A stretch of 64,000 nucleotides of DNA from 21-14-0-10-47-8 sp966211455 (GCA_966211455.1 CBIHNI010000009.1:119640-183639), one strand, 5' to 3'; numbered from the stretch's first letter, positions 40,081 through 49,435 are shown. A program made the numbers and translations. Notes: generated by a model from the sequence alone, not told the origin.

Positions 40081-41145
40081 TTGATTCGATTTGCTCTTTT
40101 GGGTTGCGGACGCATCACATCTAAACACGCGGATCCTATTTTCAAAGGTCAAGTTGCCGACGCAGAACTTGCCGCCGTTTGTGACATCAACAAAGAAGCA
40201 GCGGATCGATTGGCAGCCAAGTACAATGTTCCGGCATTTTACTCTTTGGATGAGCTTCTTCATCAAACTAAAGTGCAATTCGACGTTGTCTCCGTTCTGA
40301 CCCCAAGTGGATTGCACCCCGAGCATTCCATTCAGGCTCTGTCGAAAGGCAAGCATGTCGTCGTCGAAAAACCGATGGCTCTGCGTCTGGAAGATGGCGA
40401 AGAGATGATTAAGACCGCAAAAAAACATGAACGCATGCTGTTTGTGGTAAAGCAAAACCGATTCAATCCTGCCGTTCAGCAGTTGAAGACGGCGATCGCC
40501 GAAGGTCGCTTTGGCAAAATTTCTTTGGCGACGGTTCGCGTTCGTTGGTGCCGCCCTCAAGATTATTACAATCAATCTCCTTGGCGAGGAACTTGGGCTC
40601 TGGATGGTGGTGTATTTTCCAACCAAGCCAGCCACCATGTCGATTTATTGCAATGGTTGGCGGGCGAAGTTGAAAGCGTTATCGCACGTGGTTCACAGGC
40701 CATGGCAAAAATCCAAGCCGAAGATACCGGTGTCGTTTTGGTGAAATTTAAAAATGGCGCGCTTGGTGTAATTGAAGCGACAACGGCCACTCGGCCCTTC
40801 GACCTTGAAGGTTCAGTTTCAATCTTAGGTGAAAAAGGGACTGTGGAAATCGCTGGCAAAGCGGTCAACGAAGTTCGTCACTGGCAATTCATCGATGCAA
40901 ATGCCAACGATAAAACTGCGGCCACCGACTCGAATACGGCCCCGCCAGATGTCTACGGTTTTGGACACGTTCATTATCTGAATAACGTCGTTCAGACATT
41001 GCTGGGTAAAGAAAAAGCTTTGGTAGATGGAGCCGAAGGCTTCTCGTGCTTAAAGCTTCTCAATGCAATTTATGAATCAATGGCTAGTGGCAAGGAAGTC
41101 TTCTTGTCTGAATCATTTAGCCAAAGCAAATTGGGAAAACGATAA
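40081..41145 (+). CDS. Gfo/Idh/MocA oxidoreductase (WbpB/WlbA-like sugar-nucleotide 3-dehydrogenase)
   Basis: 354 residues. 'L-L-G-C-G-R-I-T' at the N-terminus binds NAD, and 'E-K-P-M-A' near residue 96 is the conserved E-K-P motif. 'W-A-L-D-G-G-V' and 'H-H-V-D' near 180-190 are the catalytic region. It oxidises a UDP-sugar at C3 so that the aminotransferase can act. TTG at 40081 is chosen because AAGGGGGG lies at 40068-40075; the ATG at 40003 would overlap the aminotransferase gene by 56 bases with no ribosome site. Together with the two preceding genes it is a complete 3-acylamido cassette except for a UDP-GlcNAc 6-dehydrogenase, which is not seen. Confidence 0.88.
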   Translation: MIRFALLGCGRITSKHADPIFKGQVADAELAAVCDINKEAADRLAAKYNVPAFYSLDELLHQTKVQFDVVSVLTPSGLHPEHSIQALSKGKHVVVEKPMALRLEDGEEMIKTAKKHERMLFVVKQNRFNPAVQQLKTAIAEGRFGKISLATVRVRWCRPQDYYNQSPWRGTWALDGGVFSNQASHHVDLLQWLAGEVESVIARGSQAMAKIQAEDTGVVLVKFKNGALGVIEATTATRPFDLEGSVSILGEKGTVEIAGKAVNEVRHWQFIDANANDKTAATDSNTAPPDVYGFGHVHYLNNVVQTLLGKEKALVDGAEGFSCLKLLNAIYESMASGKEVFLSESFSQSKLGKR

Positions 41146-41155
41146 GCTTTCCCAA
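41131..41155. terminator. Hairpin between convergent genes
   Basis: TTGGGAAA, loop of nine, TTTCCCAA: a perfect 8-base stem overlapping the stop codon of the Gfo/Idh gene. A T-run (TTATTTTTTAA) occurs only about 30 bases further, near the opposite gene's end. It may terminate transcripts from both directions, weakly. Confidence 0.45.
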
Positions 41156-41185
41156 TCTCCAAGTTTCTAAATTTCATCAAAATGC

Positions 41186-42145
41186 TTATTTTTTAATTCT
41201 TCGCCCAACGACATAAGGCTTGAAAGGATTTGCCCGAACAATCAGTTCAGCGACTAATCCAATTAAACCGATCTGCAGTCCCATTAGGAACAAGAATACG
41301 GCAATCGTTAATAACGGTCGGTTATTGAGCTGCAAACCAAAAGGCAGCTCCAATAAATAAAAAATATGAAACAAAAGAAGATATAGACCTAAAGCCATAC
41401 CGAGTCCCAAAAGCGGCACAGCAAAAGCTGCAAAAAAATAGAGCGGGTTTGGTGCAAAACGAGTCACCAACATCGTCGTCAGTAAATCAAAAGCCCCATA
41501 AAAATAACGGGCCAGCCCGTATTTGCTTGTCCCAAATTGGCGACTGAAATGACGAACCGGAAGCTCCGTTACTTTTGCTCCCTTCCAAAATAATAAGACC
41601 GGAATATACCGATGCTGATTGCCGCGTAGATTCAGCTCCTTTAGACACCAGCTTCGATATAATTTCAGTCCACAGTTAAAATCATGAAGCTGCAATCCAG
41701 AAGCAAAGCGAACGACCGTATTAAAAAACTTTGAAGCCCAGCGCTTTTCGGTGGGATCATTACGATCTTTCTTCCATCCAGAAACAAGGTCGTATCCCTC
41801 AAGAGCTTTGTTGATCAATCTCGGAATCTCTTCCGGATCATCCTGCAGATCAGAATCCATTGTCACAATAAACTCGTATTTGGCGTGTTCAAATCCGGCC
41901 TGCAAGGCAGCTGCTTTTCCAAAATTCATTCTCAAAAAAAGGGCCGATGTCTGAGGTTCAGTTTGAGCAAGTTGCTCGATGATCTGCGGACTTTGATCGC
42001 TCGAACCATCATCCACAAAAATAAGCTCCCAATCCTTAATTTGTGGATTGCGCTGAATCATGGAAACAATTTTTTGATGCAATAAGTTTAAGCTTTCTGC
42101 CTCATTAAAAACAGGAATAACGACACTTAAAGTAATTGGATTCAT
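41186..42145 (-). CDS. Membrane GT2 transferase (GtrB/ArnC-like)
   Basis: 319 residues. 'V-V-I-P-V-F-N-E-A-E' near 8, 'V-D-D-G-S-S-D-Q-S' near 40 and 'M-D-S-D-L-Q-D-D-P-E' near 90 mark the GT-A domain. Two C-terminal membrane helices lie near 230-255 and 265-300. This is the polyprenyl-phosphate glycosyltransferase architecture. The ATG at 42145 follows the asnB stop by one base. It is the last gene of the long minus-strand operon. Donor sugar unknown; it could load the sugar made by the upstream enzymes onto a carrier. Confidence 0.85.
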   Translation of the reverse strand: MNPITLSVVIPVFNEAESLNLLHQKIVSMIQRNPQIKDWELIFVDDGSSDQSPQIIEQLAQTEPQTSALFLRMNFGKAAALQAGFEHAKYEFIVTMDSDLQDDPEEIPRLINKALEGYDLVSGWKKDRNDPTEKRWASKFFNTVVRFASGLQLHDFNCGLKLYRSWCLKELNLRGNQHRYIPVLLFWKGAKVTELPVRHFSRQFGTSKYGLARYFYGAFDLLTTMLVTRFAPNPLYFFAAFAVPLLGLGMALGLYLLLFHIFYLLELPFGLQLNNRPLLTIAVFLFLMGLQIGLIGLVAELIVRANPFKPYVVGRRIKK

Positions 42146-42146
42146 A

Positions 42147-44024
42147 CTAATAGCCGTACCTCTGAAGAAGCCATTTTTGCAAGACATAACTTGTCCAGAG
42201 CGGTTTGAAAAGGCTGTCCTGGTGATCCAGATGCCGTTGGAACATGCTCAGTATAAATTCTCGATTGAAAATATCAGTTCGGCGGCAATTATCTTCAGAG
42301 AAGGCATCCAAAAATTCGCTTTTCAATGGGCCACTAAGCAACAAGCCAACGGGCGATGTAAAACCCTTTTTCTTTTGCCCCAAAAGATGTGGAGGAAGGC
42401 TGTCGCGTCCAATCTCTTTTAAAATTCTTTTTGTCTTCAAGTTCGAAAACTTCTCCGCTTCTGGTAAAGCCTGCGCCAATTGAAAGAGGTCCAAATCTAG
42501 AAAAGGAGCCCGCAATTCAATACCTAATTTCATTGAAGCGCGGTCCGAATTTCGAAGTACATATTCTGGTAAAAATGTTCTTTGGTAAAGATGGGAAAAA
42601 GCAGTCAAAGAGTTAGAAGATGCTTCTTCGTCAAAAATCTGACGATACAACTTTTTGATTTCTGAAACCGCGTCTTCGGCCTGTCCGGGATGCCTCAATC
42701 CTGAGAATAGTTCCTGAGTATGAAAAGACCCCGCCCATATCAAATTGCGATACATCGGATCCTCAGCAAGCCCTAATGCGAACCGTTTGATCTTTAGTCC
42801 GATTGGCATGTAAGAGTGGGACGGCTTAATTTGCTGAGCGATAAAAGTGAAAAAATTTTTTTTGAGCACCCTAGGCAGCCACTCGACTTTACCAGCTATC
42901 CATGCAGCTTTAAAAATTTCATATCCGAAAAAGACTTCGTCGCCACCATCACCAGTAAGAGCAACTTTATGAGACTTAGCTAACTTCTGGCAAATATGAT
43001 ACTTTGGTAAAAAACCAGGATCTGCAATAGGTTCGTCCATTTGCGGAAGAACTTCCTGCGCGATCCTTGCCATGTCTTTTAGACTGAGCTCTATTTCTGT
43101 GTGATCAGTCTTAAAAAAATTTGCCGTTTTGGCTGCCAATGTACTTTCGTCAAAGCTCGCATCTATATTGCGAATCGTAAATGTTGAGATTTTTTGCGAA
43201 TCTAAAATTTTCTTTGCCTGCGACAGGACCAACGAAGAATCAATCCCGCCGCTAAGAAGAACGGCAACGGGCACATCAGCGCGAAGAGATCTTCTTACGG
43301 CGCTTTCCAAACCCTGTTCAACCTGCTCTTGCGAAGGAATTGCGCCGGCCTTGCATGACAAGTCAAAGTACCGCCACACTTGAGCTCGCTTCCCGTCCCA
43401 AATTAGAGACTGACCAGGAAGAAGCTTCTGAAAATTCTTTTCGAAAGTTTCGCTACCGGCCCACGATTCCGTCACCAAAAATCGGGCAGCCAGAGAAATG
43501 TTCACCTCACCATTCGGTATCAGGATTCTCAAAGCTGATAGCTCGGACGCAAAAGCAAAGTTTTGACCTTCTGAATAGTAATAAAGTGGCTTTTGACCGA
43601 AAGGATCACGCGCTAGAAAAGCAACTTCATTTTTAGAATCGAAAATGGCAAAAGCAAACATGCCATTCATTTTTTTTACGCATTCCGAGCCCCACTCTTG
43701 ATAAGCCCGTATCACAACTTCAGTATCAGATTGGGTGAAGAATCGATGCCCCCTCGTCTCAAGCTCAGCCCTTATTTCGATGTAATTATAAATCTCGCCG
43801 TTGTAGGTAAGCATCTGAAGATGCTCTTTATCTATGAACGGTTGCTTCCCCCCCTCCAGATCTATAATGGACAGTCTGACATGCCCAAAGCTAGCAGGAC
43901 CTGAACTATGTATGCCTGTTCCATCCGGGCCTCGATGCCGAATAGCACTCATTGCTTTCTCAACATTCGCTTCTCTTTCAGATTTCGGAATTTGCGCTGA
44001 AATAATGCCTAGGATTCCGCACAT
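42147..44024 (-). CDS. asnB: Asparagine synthase-type amidotransferase
   Basis: 625 residues. Cys2 follows the start (M-C-G-I-L-G). The glutaminase domain runs to about 210, with 'R-H-R-G-P-D-G-T-G' and 'T-Y-N-G-E-I-Y-N'. The synthetase domain has the PP-loop 'L-L-S-G-G-I-D-S-S' near 256 and 'G-D-G-G-D-E' near 355. ATG at 44024 is required so that Cys2 is exposed, and AAGGA lies upstream. The gene is in a glycan operon, so amidation of a uronic acid or similar carboxylate is as plausible as asparagine synthesis. It overlaps the upstream epimerase gene by 16 bases. Confidence 0.85.
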   Translation of the reverse strand: MCGILGIISAQIPKSEREANVEKAMSAIRHRGPDGTGIHSSGPASFGHVRLSIIDLEGGKQPFIDKEHLQMLTYNGEIYNYIEIRAELETRGHRFFTQSDTEVVIRAYQEWGSECVKKMNGMFAFAIFDSKNEVAFLARDPFGQKPLYYYSEGQNFAFASELSALRILIPNGEVNISLAARFLVTESWAGSETFEKNFQKLLPGQSLIWDGKRAQVWRYFDLSCKAGAIPSQEQVEQGLESAVRRSLRADVPVAVLLSGGIDSSLVLSQAKKILDSQKISTFTIRNIDASFDESTLAAKTANFFKTDHTEIELSLKDMARIAQEVLPQMDEPIADPGFLPKYHICQKLAKSHKVALTGDGGDEVFFGYEIFKAAWIAGKVEWLPRVLKKNFFTFIAQQIKPSHSYMPIGLKIKRFALGLAEDPMYRNLIWAGSFHTQELFSGLRHPGQAEDAVSEIKKLYRQIFDEEASSNSLTAFSHLYQRTFLPEYVLRNSDRASMKLGIELRAPFLDLDLFQLAQALPEAEKFSNLKTKRILKEIGRDSLPPHLLGQKKKGFTSPVGLLLSGPLKSEFLDAFSEDNCRRTDIFNREFILSMFQRHLDHQDSLFKPLWTSYVLQKWLLQRYGY

Positions 44025-44887
44025 GCAGTGTCCTTCGCTTGAAAACAAGTGGCGTGCAAGCCCTTCTCAAGACTTGTCATATGAAAACCTAAATCCGCCT
44101 GAATCTCGGCGCTATCCCAAGGGGGGTGCGCATGCATAAATTTAAACTGCTGAAGAGGAAAGTTCGAAGTTTTTACAAATTTTGAGATAACATGTGCTGC
44201 TAATTTAATAAGTGGCAGCGGTATCGGAATGATCCATGTGTGACTTTGTATTAAGTCTTTAATTTTATGAGCTAAATCAATTGTTCGGATCGGCTCGGGT
44301 CCACCCATGACCCAAACCTTCTTTTTCCATTTCTGCTCGGTAAGTAAACGAAGAACGGCGCGACCGACATCTTCTACATACAGGGGCTGTATATAAATAT
44401 TTGCATCATAAGGCACAGGTGTAACCGGTGACTTGCGAATCACATTCAAAAGGCTGATCAAATTCTTTGAATCACCTGGTCCATAGATAAGACTGGGTCT
44501 TAATATTGCCCAATTTTGCAAATAGCTTTGAATCAGTTCGTTATCTCCATCTTGTTTGGTTTGACCGTATGGTCCCAAGCGATGAACTGCAGAAACTGAT
44601 GAGATGTGAATCCAGCGAATATTCGGCTTATTCTTAAAAAGTTGGACCACTTCTCGAACCGAATTCGTATTGGCTTCTTTCAAAACAGGTTCAGGTCCAT
44701 TAATCACTCCTGAACAGAAAACGATAGCATCCAGCTCAAGGCTCAGCTCTCGCAGCTTGCATATAGATTCTGCTTTAACAGTTTCACGTAAAGACAGCCG
44801 AAAAACTTGATGAGACTCTTTTTCAATCAGTTTAGAAAGATGCCGCCCCAGAAAACCATAAGCGCCTACGACTGCAACCTTCATCAC
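44009..44887 (-). CDS. NAD-dependent epimerase/dehydratase (extended SDR)
   Basis: 292 residues. 'G-A-Y-G-F-L-G-R-H' gives the NAD loop, 'I-S-S-V-S-A-V' near 97 and 'Y-G-Q-T-K' (Y-x3-K) near 112 the active site. The start may be GTG at 44887 or ATG at 44884; the preceding stop overlaps the GTG by one base. It may epimerise or reduce a nucleotide sugar. It sits between the radical SAM gene and asnB, so its substrate probably belongs to the same product. No closer assignment is possible. Confidence 0.75.
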   Translation of the reverse strand: MMKVAVVGAYGFLGRHLSKLIEKESHQVFRLSLRETVKAESICKLRELSLELDAIVFCSGVINGPEPVLKEANTNSVREVVQLFKNKPNIRWIHISSVSAVHRLGPYGQTKQDGDNELIQSYLQNWAILRPSLIYGPGDSKNLISLLNVIRKSPVTPVPYDANIYIQPLYVEDVGRAVLRLLTEQKWKKKVWVMGGPEPIRTIDLAHKIKDLIQSHTWIIPIPLPLIKLAAHVISKFVKTSNFPLQQFKFMHAHPPWDSAEIQADLGFHMTSLEKGLHATCFQAKDTACAES

Positions 44888-46218
44888 TAAATCCGTAAGG
44901 TATTTCGCACGAATCGATAGGCCGTATTAAACCCATAAGTTTTCAGCCAATTGAAACGGAAATAATATCCGTAGGCCTTTTGCGATGCTTGAACCACCTC
45001 TTGCGGAGTTGCAGAGCTAATATTCACGACCGGTCTGTATTCATCAAATTCTGCAAAGTCTGTTGTCATCAGCCGCTCTTTGCTATCTTCAAACAACGGA
45101 GTTCCCGGAAAAGGAGTCATCGTGCAAAACTGTGCACCCATAGTATTCATCCAACGGGAAAGATCGATTGTTTTTTGCATACTCTGAGCCGTGTCTCCAA
45201 CCAGGCCCAACATATAGAAAGCATTAATTCGAACACCCTTTTTTTGAAGATAGTCCAAGATCGATTTTTGGAAATCGACTTGAGGTGCTTTTTTTCCAGA
45301 CTCTTTAAGGATATCCAAGTTTCCGGTTTCAATGCCGAAATTAACTCCACGAAAGCCAGATTCATACATGATATCGATGAGTTCGAAATTCAAGCAGTCA
45401 ACGCGAGTTTCGCAAGCCCACTCGATTTTCAAATTTCGACGCATAATTTCGCGAGAAATCTCTTCAGCGTGTTTCTTATTTAATGTGAAACAGATGTCTC
45501 GGAAAAGAACGCTGCGCACGCCATGATTTTTCACCAAACTCTCAATCTCATCCACAACCAGCTTAGGAGACCGCATTCGATATTTCTTTGTCTGCTCGAC
45601 CATATACGGACAAAAATCACAGTTAAAAGAACAACCTCGACTTGATTGCAAGCTCATAAAAGGTCGAAGGTGAAGCAACGGAAAATAATTGAACTGCTTA
45701 ATGTCGACCCCAGTCCAATCAGGAATCGGCAATTGATTCAGATCCGTTACCAGCCCAAAGTTCAACTTACCGGTAAAGTCATGCTTCCCTTCAAAGAAAG
45801 CCATGGCCGTCGCTTCAACCTCACCATGGATCAAAAAATCCGAATCTGCCTCAAAAAGTTGAGGTTGCGTCATCACAAAGGGTCCGAAAAAACCAATTTT
45901 TGATTTTGGATATTTTTTCTTTGTTTCACGAGCGAAAGCGACTTCATCTTTATAGCAATGCATAGAGGACGCGATCAGGATTATATCTTCACCTTGAGTT
46001 GCACCATCATAAATACGAACATCCCAACCTTGCTTACGAAAGATCCCTTGTAAGTATCCAAGATGCAAAACTGGAAGCTCGACAAAATTACTTTTCAAGC
46101 CAGAGACCAATTTGCCAAAAAAACCCTGCGCTTGCATGTAAGAACCAAATCCACCGGTATGATCACGGTTGGCTTTTTTATCAGCAAATTTTAAATCAAC
46201 AAGCGCTATCGAAGGCAT
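44887..46218 (-). CDS. B12-binding-type radical SAM protein
   Basis: 443 residues. Residues about 30-170 look like a cobalamin-binding (BchE-type) domain, with 'H-L-G-Y-L-Q-G-I' and 'G-F-F-G-P-F-V'. The radical SAM core has the cluster motif C-S-F-N-C-D-F-C near 195 and 'G-I-E-T-G-N' near 290. The C-terminal part resembles other B12 radical SAM enzymes. These enzymes do C- or P-methylations, cyclisations or rearrangements. In this operon a sugar or polyprenyl-lipid modification is likely, though the reaction is unknown. The cobalamin class also fits metH, which needs B12 and lies in the same operon. Confidence 0.82.
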   Translation of the reverse strand: MPSIALVDLKFADKKANRDHTGGFGSYMQAQGFFGKLVSGLKSNFVELPVLHLGYLQGIFRKQGWDVRIYDGATQGEDIILIASSMHCYKDEVAFARETKKKYPKSKIGFFGPFVMTQPQLFEADSDFLIHGEVEATAMAFFEGKHDFTGKLNFGLVTDLNQLPIPDWTGVDIKQFNYFPLLHLRPFMSLQSSRGCSFNCDFCPYMVEQTKKYRMRSPKLVVDEIESLVKNHGVRSVLFRDICFTLNKKHAEEISREIMRRNLKIEWACETRVDCLNFELIDIMYESGFRGVNFGIETGNLDILKESGKKAPQVDFQKSILDYLQKKGVRINAFYMLGLVGDTAQSMQKTIDLSRWMNTMGAQFCTMTPFPGTPLFEDSKERLMTTDFAEFDEYRPVVNISSATPQEVVQASQKAYGYYFRFNWLKTYGFNTAYRFVRNTLRI

Positions 46219-46219
46219 C

Positions 46220-46948
46220 TCATCTCCTCAGCAGGCGAAAGACAAAGTTGGGGATCAGTTTTAAACAAAAAGCTATACCTCTCCACCAGCCAGGTACATA
46301 TGCCAAACGATCGTTTCTCTCAAATACTTCAATGGCACGCCTTGCGGCATTCTCAGGAGAACAGGTCGGTAAAAGTAATTTTTGTCCATAGGACATTGAT
46401 GTGTCAAGGTAGCCAAATCGAACTACAGTGACCTTTACAGAACCTGACAATGCATGCAAAAGACTTTCTGCGTAAAACTCGAGGCCAGCTTTGGATGCGC
46501 AGTAAATAGCTCCACGTCCACGAGGCCTAACAGCACCCATAGTGCTAGCAATTAACAATGAAATGTTCGGGGAGACCGCACTTCTGTTTTGCAACAAAAT
46601 CTCGATAATTTCCACGGGTCCATAGAAATTTGTGTGAATTAACTGCTGCGCAGATAAAAGAGAGCTTTGACCTGGCAAATTCGGATTGTAGTGGCCCGCT
46701 AACAAATAGCATTTTACAATCTGCGAAGCGAGATTTTGAAGTTGTAAAATACCATCCGCTGAAAGCGGCTGACCGATGTCTAAAACAAGAATTTGGCACT
46801 CATTTCCGAACCGAATCTTAAGGTCCTGAGACAAGCGCATAAGCTCTTCTTGATCGCGTCCACAAAGAATAAGCTTATGTCCGCGCCTCGCCAATTCTTC
46901 CGATAGACTTCGCCCAAGACCAGAGTTTGCCCCAACCACCAAATCCAT
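46220..46948 (-). CDS. SDR reductase, DprE2-like
   Basis: 242 residues, classical SDR. 'G-A-N-S-G-L-G-R-S' is the NAD(P) loop, 'Y-C-A-S-K' near 150 the catalytic Y-x3-K, with 'A-S-T-M-G-A' (Ser) before it. The ATG overlaps the upstream oxidase stop (TGATG), so the two are coupled. In mycobacteria DprE2 reduces the 2-keto intermediate made by DprE1 to decaprenylphosphoryl-arabinose. This pair has the same order and tight coupling. The assignment comes from the partner more than from this protein, whose family is large. Confidence 0.7.
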   Translation of the reverse strand: MDLVVGANSGLGRSLSEELARRGHKLILCGRDQEELMRLSQDLKIRFGNECQILVLDIGQPLSADGILQLQNLASQIVKCYLLAGHYNPNLPGQSSLLSAQQLIHTNFYGPVEIIEILLQNRSAVSPNISLLIASTMGAVRPRGRGAIYCASKAGLEFYAESLLHALSGSVKVTVVRFGYLDTSMSYGQKLLLPTCSPENAARRAIEVFERNDRLAYVPGWWRGIAFCLKLIPNFVFRLLRR

Positions 46949-48291
46949 CAAAGATCCAATCTGGCTGTAAAATGAGAATTCAAAACAAATTCAGGATCTA
47001 AACTTCGGACAGCCTCTTGAAAGACGTTTAATTCGGGAACAAACTCGCGCGCACGCGAGCCCGAAATATAACTTGCCTTTGTTATATTCAGCCTTCCACC
47101 TTTTTCCAAAGCTAGTAAATCCAATTTCTCAAGAAGATCCAATCCGTTCCTGTGATTCGGGATATCCCAGGTAAAAACAATTCCTTGCCCCTGAAAAGAT
47201 CGGCCCACGGAAGATCCCGAAAAAATTTTAAGTGTCCCCATAGGAATCGTGCATTCAGATGTCTTTCGTACTTTCTCAAATCCGGTTAAATATGACTCAA
47301 CATCCGCAAATGGAATCAAGACTTGATGCTCGAAAAATCCCGATTTCCCATAAGAACGGTAATAATGCCACTTATTAGCGATTGGGAAATGATGAAGCAA
47401 CGATGGCTCATAAGATTCTTTTTGAGCCATCGCCGCCGCAAGATACATTTTATTCACCGTTTTCGATACAAAGGGACGATTTAAAATAGAAAATGCCGGA
47501 CTTAATTTAGTTGACTGGATATATAGGTTCTTTTGAATTTGATAGCCTTCTTCCCAGCTTCCCAATACAAGAAATCCCTTTCCAACTGATGAAGGGTCCG
47601 AAACATCATTCCAACTATATAAAGTCGAAGCTTCTGATTTATACTTTTCTAGCATCTCGACCGTCTGGTGAAGGCTCAAGACTTGCAAATTTCGCTTCCG
47701 ATAAGCGCCAACTCCTTGCCTTAAAACCTTCAACCGAGCACTTAATATCAAACCAGTCAGCCCATAACCCGCGCGAGTCAAATCCCAGATTTCTGGCCTT
47801 AATTGCGCACCAGTTTGCACATTTCCCAAACGGGGATGATATAGATGGCAGGACTCGACCCAATCGCCAAAAGTTCCTTCGCGAAATTGATTTTTTCCAT
47901 GCACATCCTGCGCAATACAGCCACCAATTGTGATATTTGGATGGCCTGGCAAAACTGGAAGTGTGAAACCTTTAGAGTTTAAAAACTCAAGCAAATGACA
48001 AAGACTTACGCCCGCTTCAACCTCAATGATGCCTTCGCGAGGATCAAAATTTAAAATTCGATTGAGGCGAGTGAGATCAATGCTGACAACATCCTTCCCA
48101 AAGCTGGCCGGAGTATAAGATAGGCCGGCGCCCCGAGGAATCCACTTTTTAAACTGAACTAATGACTGAAGTTCCCGCAAACGCTCAGGGCGAAGGGCCA
48201 ATGCCGCACATCGAAAGCTTGAATCTGCAGATTGCATCTCGATATCCAAAGTCTTTGCCTGGACCGAATCGCTTTTTATTGCTTCCATCAT
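46948..48291 (-). CDS. FAD-linked oxidase, DprE1-like
   Basis: 447 residues, close to mycobacterial DprE1 length. The FAD domain shows 'P-R-G-A-G-L-S-Y' near 53 and 'G-G-C-I-A-Q-D-V-H-G-K-N' near 120-131, a close parallel of the DprE1 'I-H-G-K-N' loop that carries the FAD-linked His and active-site Lys. A C-terminal substrate-binding (ALO-type) domain follows. DprE1 oxidises the C2 hydroxyl of decaprenyl-phosphoryl-ribose. Here the polyprenyl substrate and sugar are unverified, and no UbiA-type phosphoribosyl transferase is in the window. It lies 28 bases after the methyltransferase stop. Confidence 0.75.
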   Translation of the reverse strand: MMEAIKSDSVQAKTLDIEMQSADSSFRCAALALRPERLRELQSLVQFKKWIPRGAGLSYTPASFGKDVVSIDLTRLNRILNFDPREGIIEVEAGVSLCHLLEFLNSKGFTLPVLPGHPNITIGGCIAQDVHGKNQFREGTFGDWVESCHLYHPRLGNVQTGAQLRPEIWDLTRAGYGLTGLILSARLKVLRQGVGAYRKRNLQVLSLHQTVEMLEKYKSEASTLYSWNDVSDPSSVGKGFLVLGSWEEGYQIQKNLYIQSTKLSPAFSILNRPFVSKTVNKMYLAAAMAQKESYEPSLLHHFPIANKWHYYRSYGKSGFFEHQVLIPFADVESYLTGFEKVRKTSECTIPMGTLKIFSGSSVGRSFQGQGIVFTWDIPNHRNGLDLLEKLDLLALEKGGRLNITKASYISGSRAREFVPELNVFQEAVRSLDPEFVLNSHFTARLDL

Positions 48292-48319
48292 ACTTTCGGC
48301 TTCACTTAGTGTACCAATT

Positions 48320-49435
48320 TTAGTGACTCGTATTGATCGTCAACAAACCAATCACGGGCGACCTCATTCGATTAGCATCAGATTGCGGGAAAATATCCGA
48401 TGCTCCATAAAGATTTGCGATTTCTTGATTAAGCTTAGGCAAATCTAAAAGATGCTCGGCCCAGTTTCCCGTTAAAGGGTCACATGTATTTGTCGGGAAT
48501 TTAGGATCAACGAAGCTGAGGTTCTCGTTGGCCACCAATTGATCTAGCTTTTGCAAAATTAAAGGACAGATCAACCCTCTTGTCCGAGTCGCCATCGAAT
48601 GGATTGCAGATGGGGGAACTGAAATATTTCTCTCTTTTAGGGCCTGTGCGATAAAGCTTTCACGAATGCCATGGTAAGACTTCAAAGAATCACGTTCTTT
48701 ATGTCCCCACACTTTCGGCCGATCTTGCTCTTCTACTTGCAGATGCAAAGCGCTCAGTTCGCGCACAATCTTTGGATTAAACGAGTTTGCGGCCGAACCC
48801 ATAAAAATGCGTCCGTTTTCTTCCATCGCACGTTGCAGGGTTTGATAGAAAGATTCGGGATCATAAATATGCTCGATCACGTCATAAGAAGCGACGATCG
48901 AAAAAAGAATTTTCTTATCGTGAGCCGCCTTCACAACAGCGTCCGTGTCACCACAAATAATTCCAACCGGACGATACCCCAACGCCTTCGACACCACTGT
49001 AAAATCTTGGCAAGAAACCTCGTAAATATCGTTGTAGAAAACATTCTTTAGCCCCATTTCCATCGCCAGCATGGAAATCAAACCCGTGCCACCGCCATAC
49101 TCTAAGAAATAGACATCACTGTGAATCTCCATGCTATCAGTCGCATATTCCATAACGAAATTCAGTTTCGTCAGACAGGTGTGCAGGCTACTTTGAATTC
49201 CGCTCAAATAACGTTTCGAGTATTCTGAGATTGGCAAAGATGTTACATCCAAAACGCTCAGTTTTTTCAGCAATCGTTCGGAAGCCTTCATGATCTCTTT
49301 TCTATGTGCTTCGGTGCCTCCGGCTGGCAGGCTCTTCAGATATCGAAAAATCTGCGCATAAACCGGCAAAGGCAGTTGATTCAGGGATTTTTTCGCAAGA
49401 CCCTTAGCCGTTTTTTTGAAAAATTGCAGGGCCAT
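48320..49435 (-). CDS. SAM-dependent methyltransferase-like protein
   Basis: 371 residues. SAM motif I is 'L-E-Y-G-G-G-T-G-L' near 110, with 'A-S-Y-D-V-I-E-H-I' (motif IV region) near 180. An N-terminal helical extension of about 90 residues and a C-terminal extension of about 130 are unlike the simple core family. ATG at 49435 overlaps the NeuA stop (TAATG), preceded by GAAGGAGT, and is preferred to a longer in-frame start. It probably methylates a nucleotide or lipid-linked sugar; the substrate is unknown. Confidence 0.75.
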   Translation of the reverse strand: MALQFFKKTAKGLAKKSLNQLPLPVYAQIFRYLKSLPAGGTEAHRKEIMKASERLLKKLSVLDVTSLPISEYSKRYLSGIQSSLHTCLTKLNFVMEYATDSMEIHSDVYFLEYGGGTGLISMLAMEMGLKNVFYNDIYEVSCQDFTVVSKALGYRPVGIICGDTDAVVKAAHDKKILFSIVASYDVIEHIYDPESFYQTLQRAMEENGRIFMGSAANSFNPKIVRELSALHLQVEEQDRPKVWGHKERDSLKSYHGIRESFIAQALKERNISVPPSAIHSMATRTRGLICPLILQKLDQLVANENLSFVDPKFPTNTCDPLTGNWAEHLLDLPKLNQEIANLYGASDIFPQSDANRMRSPVIGLLTINTSH

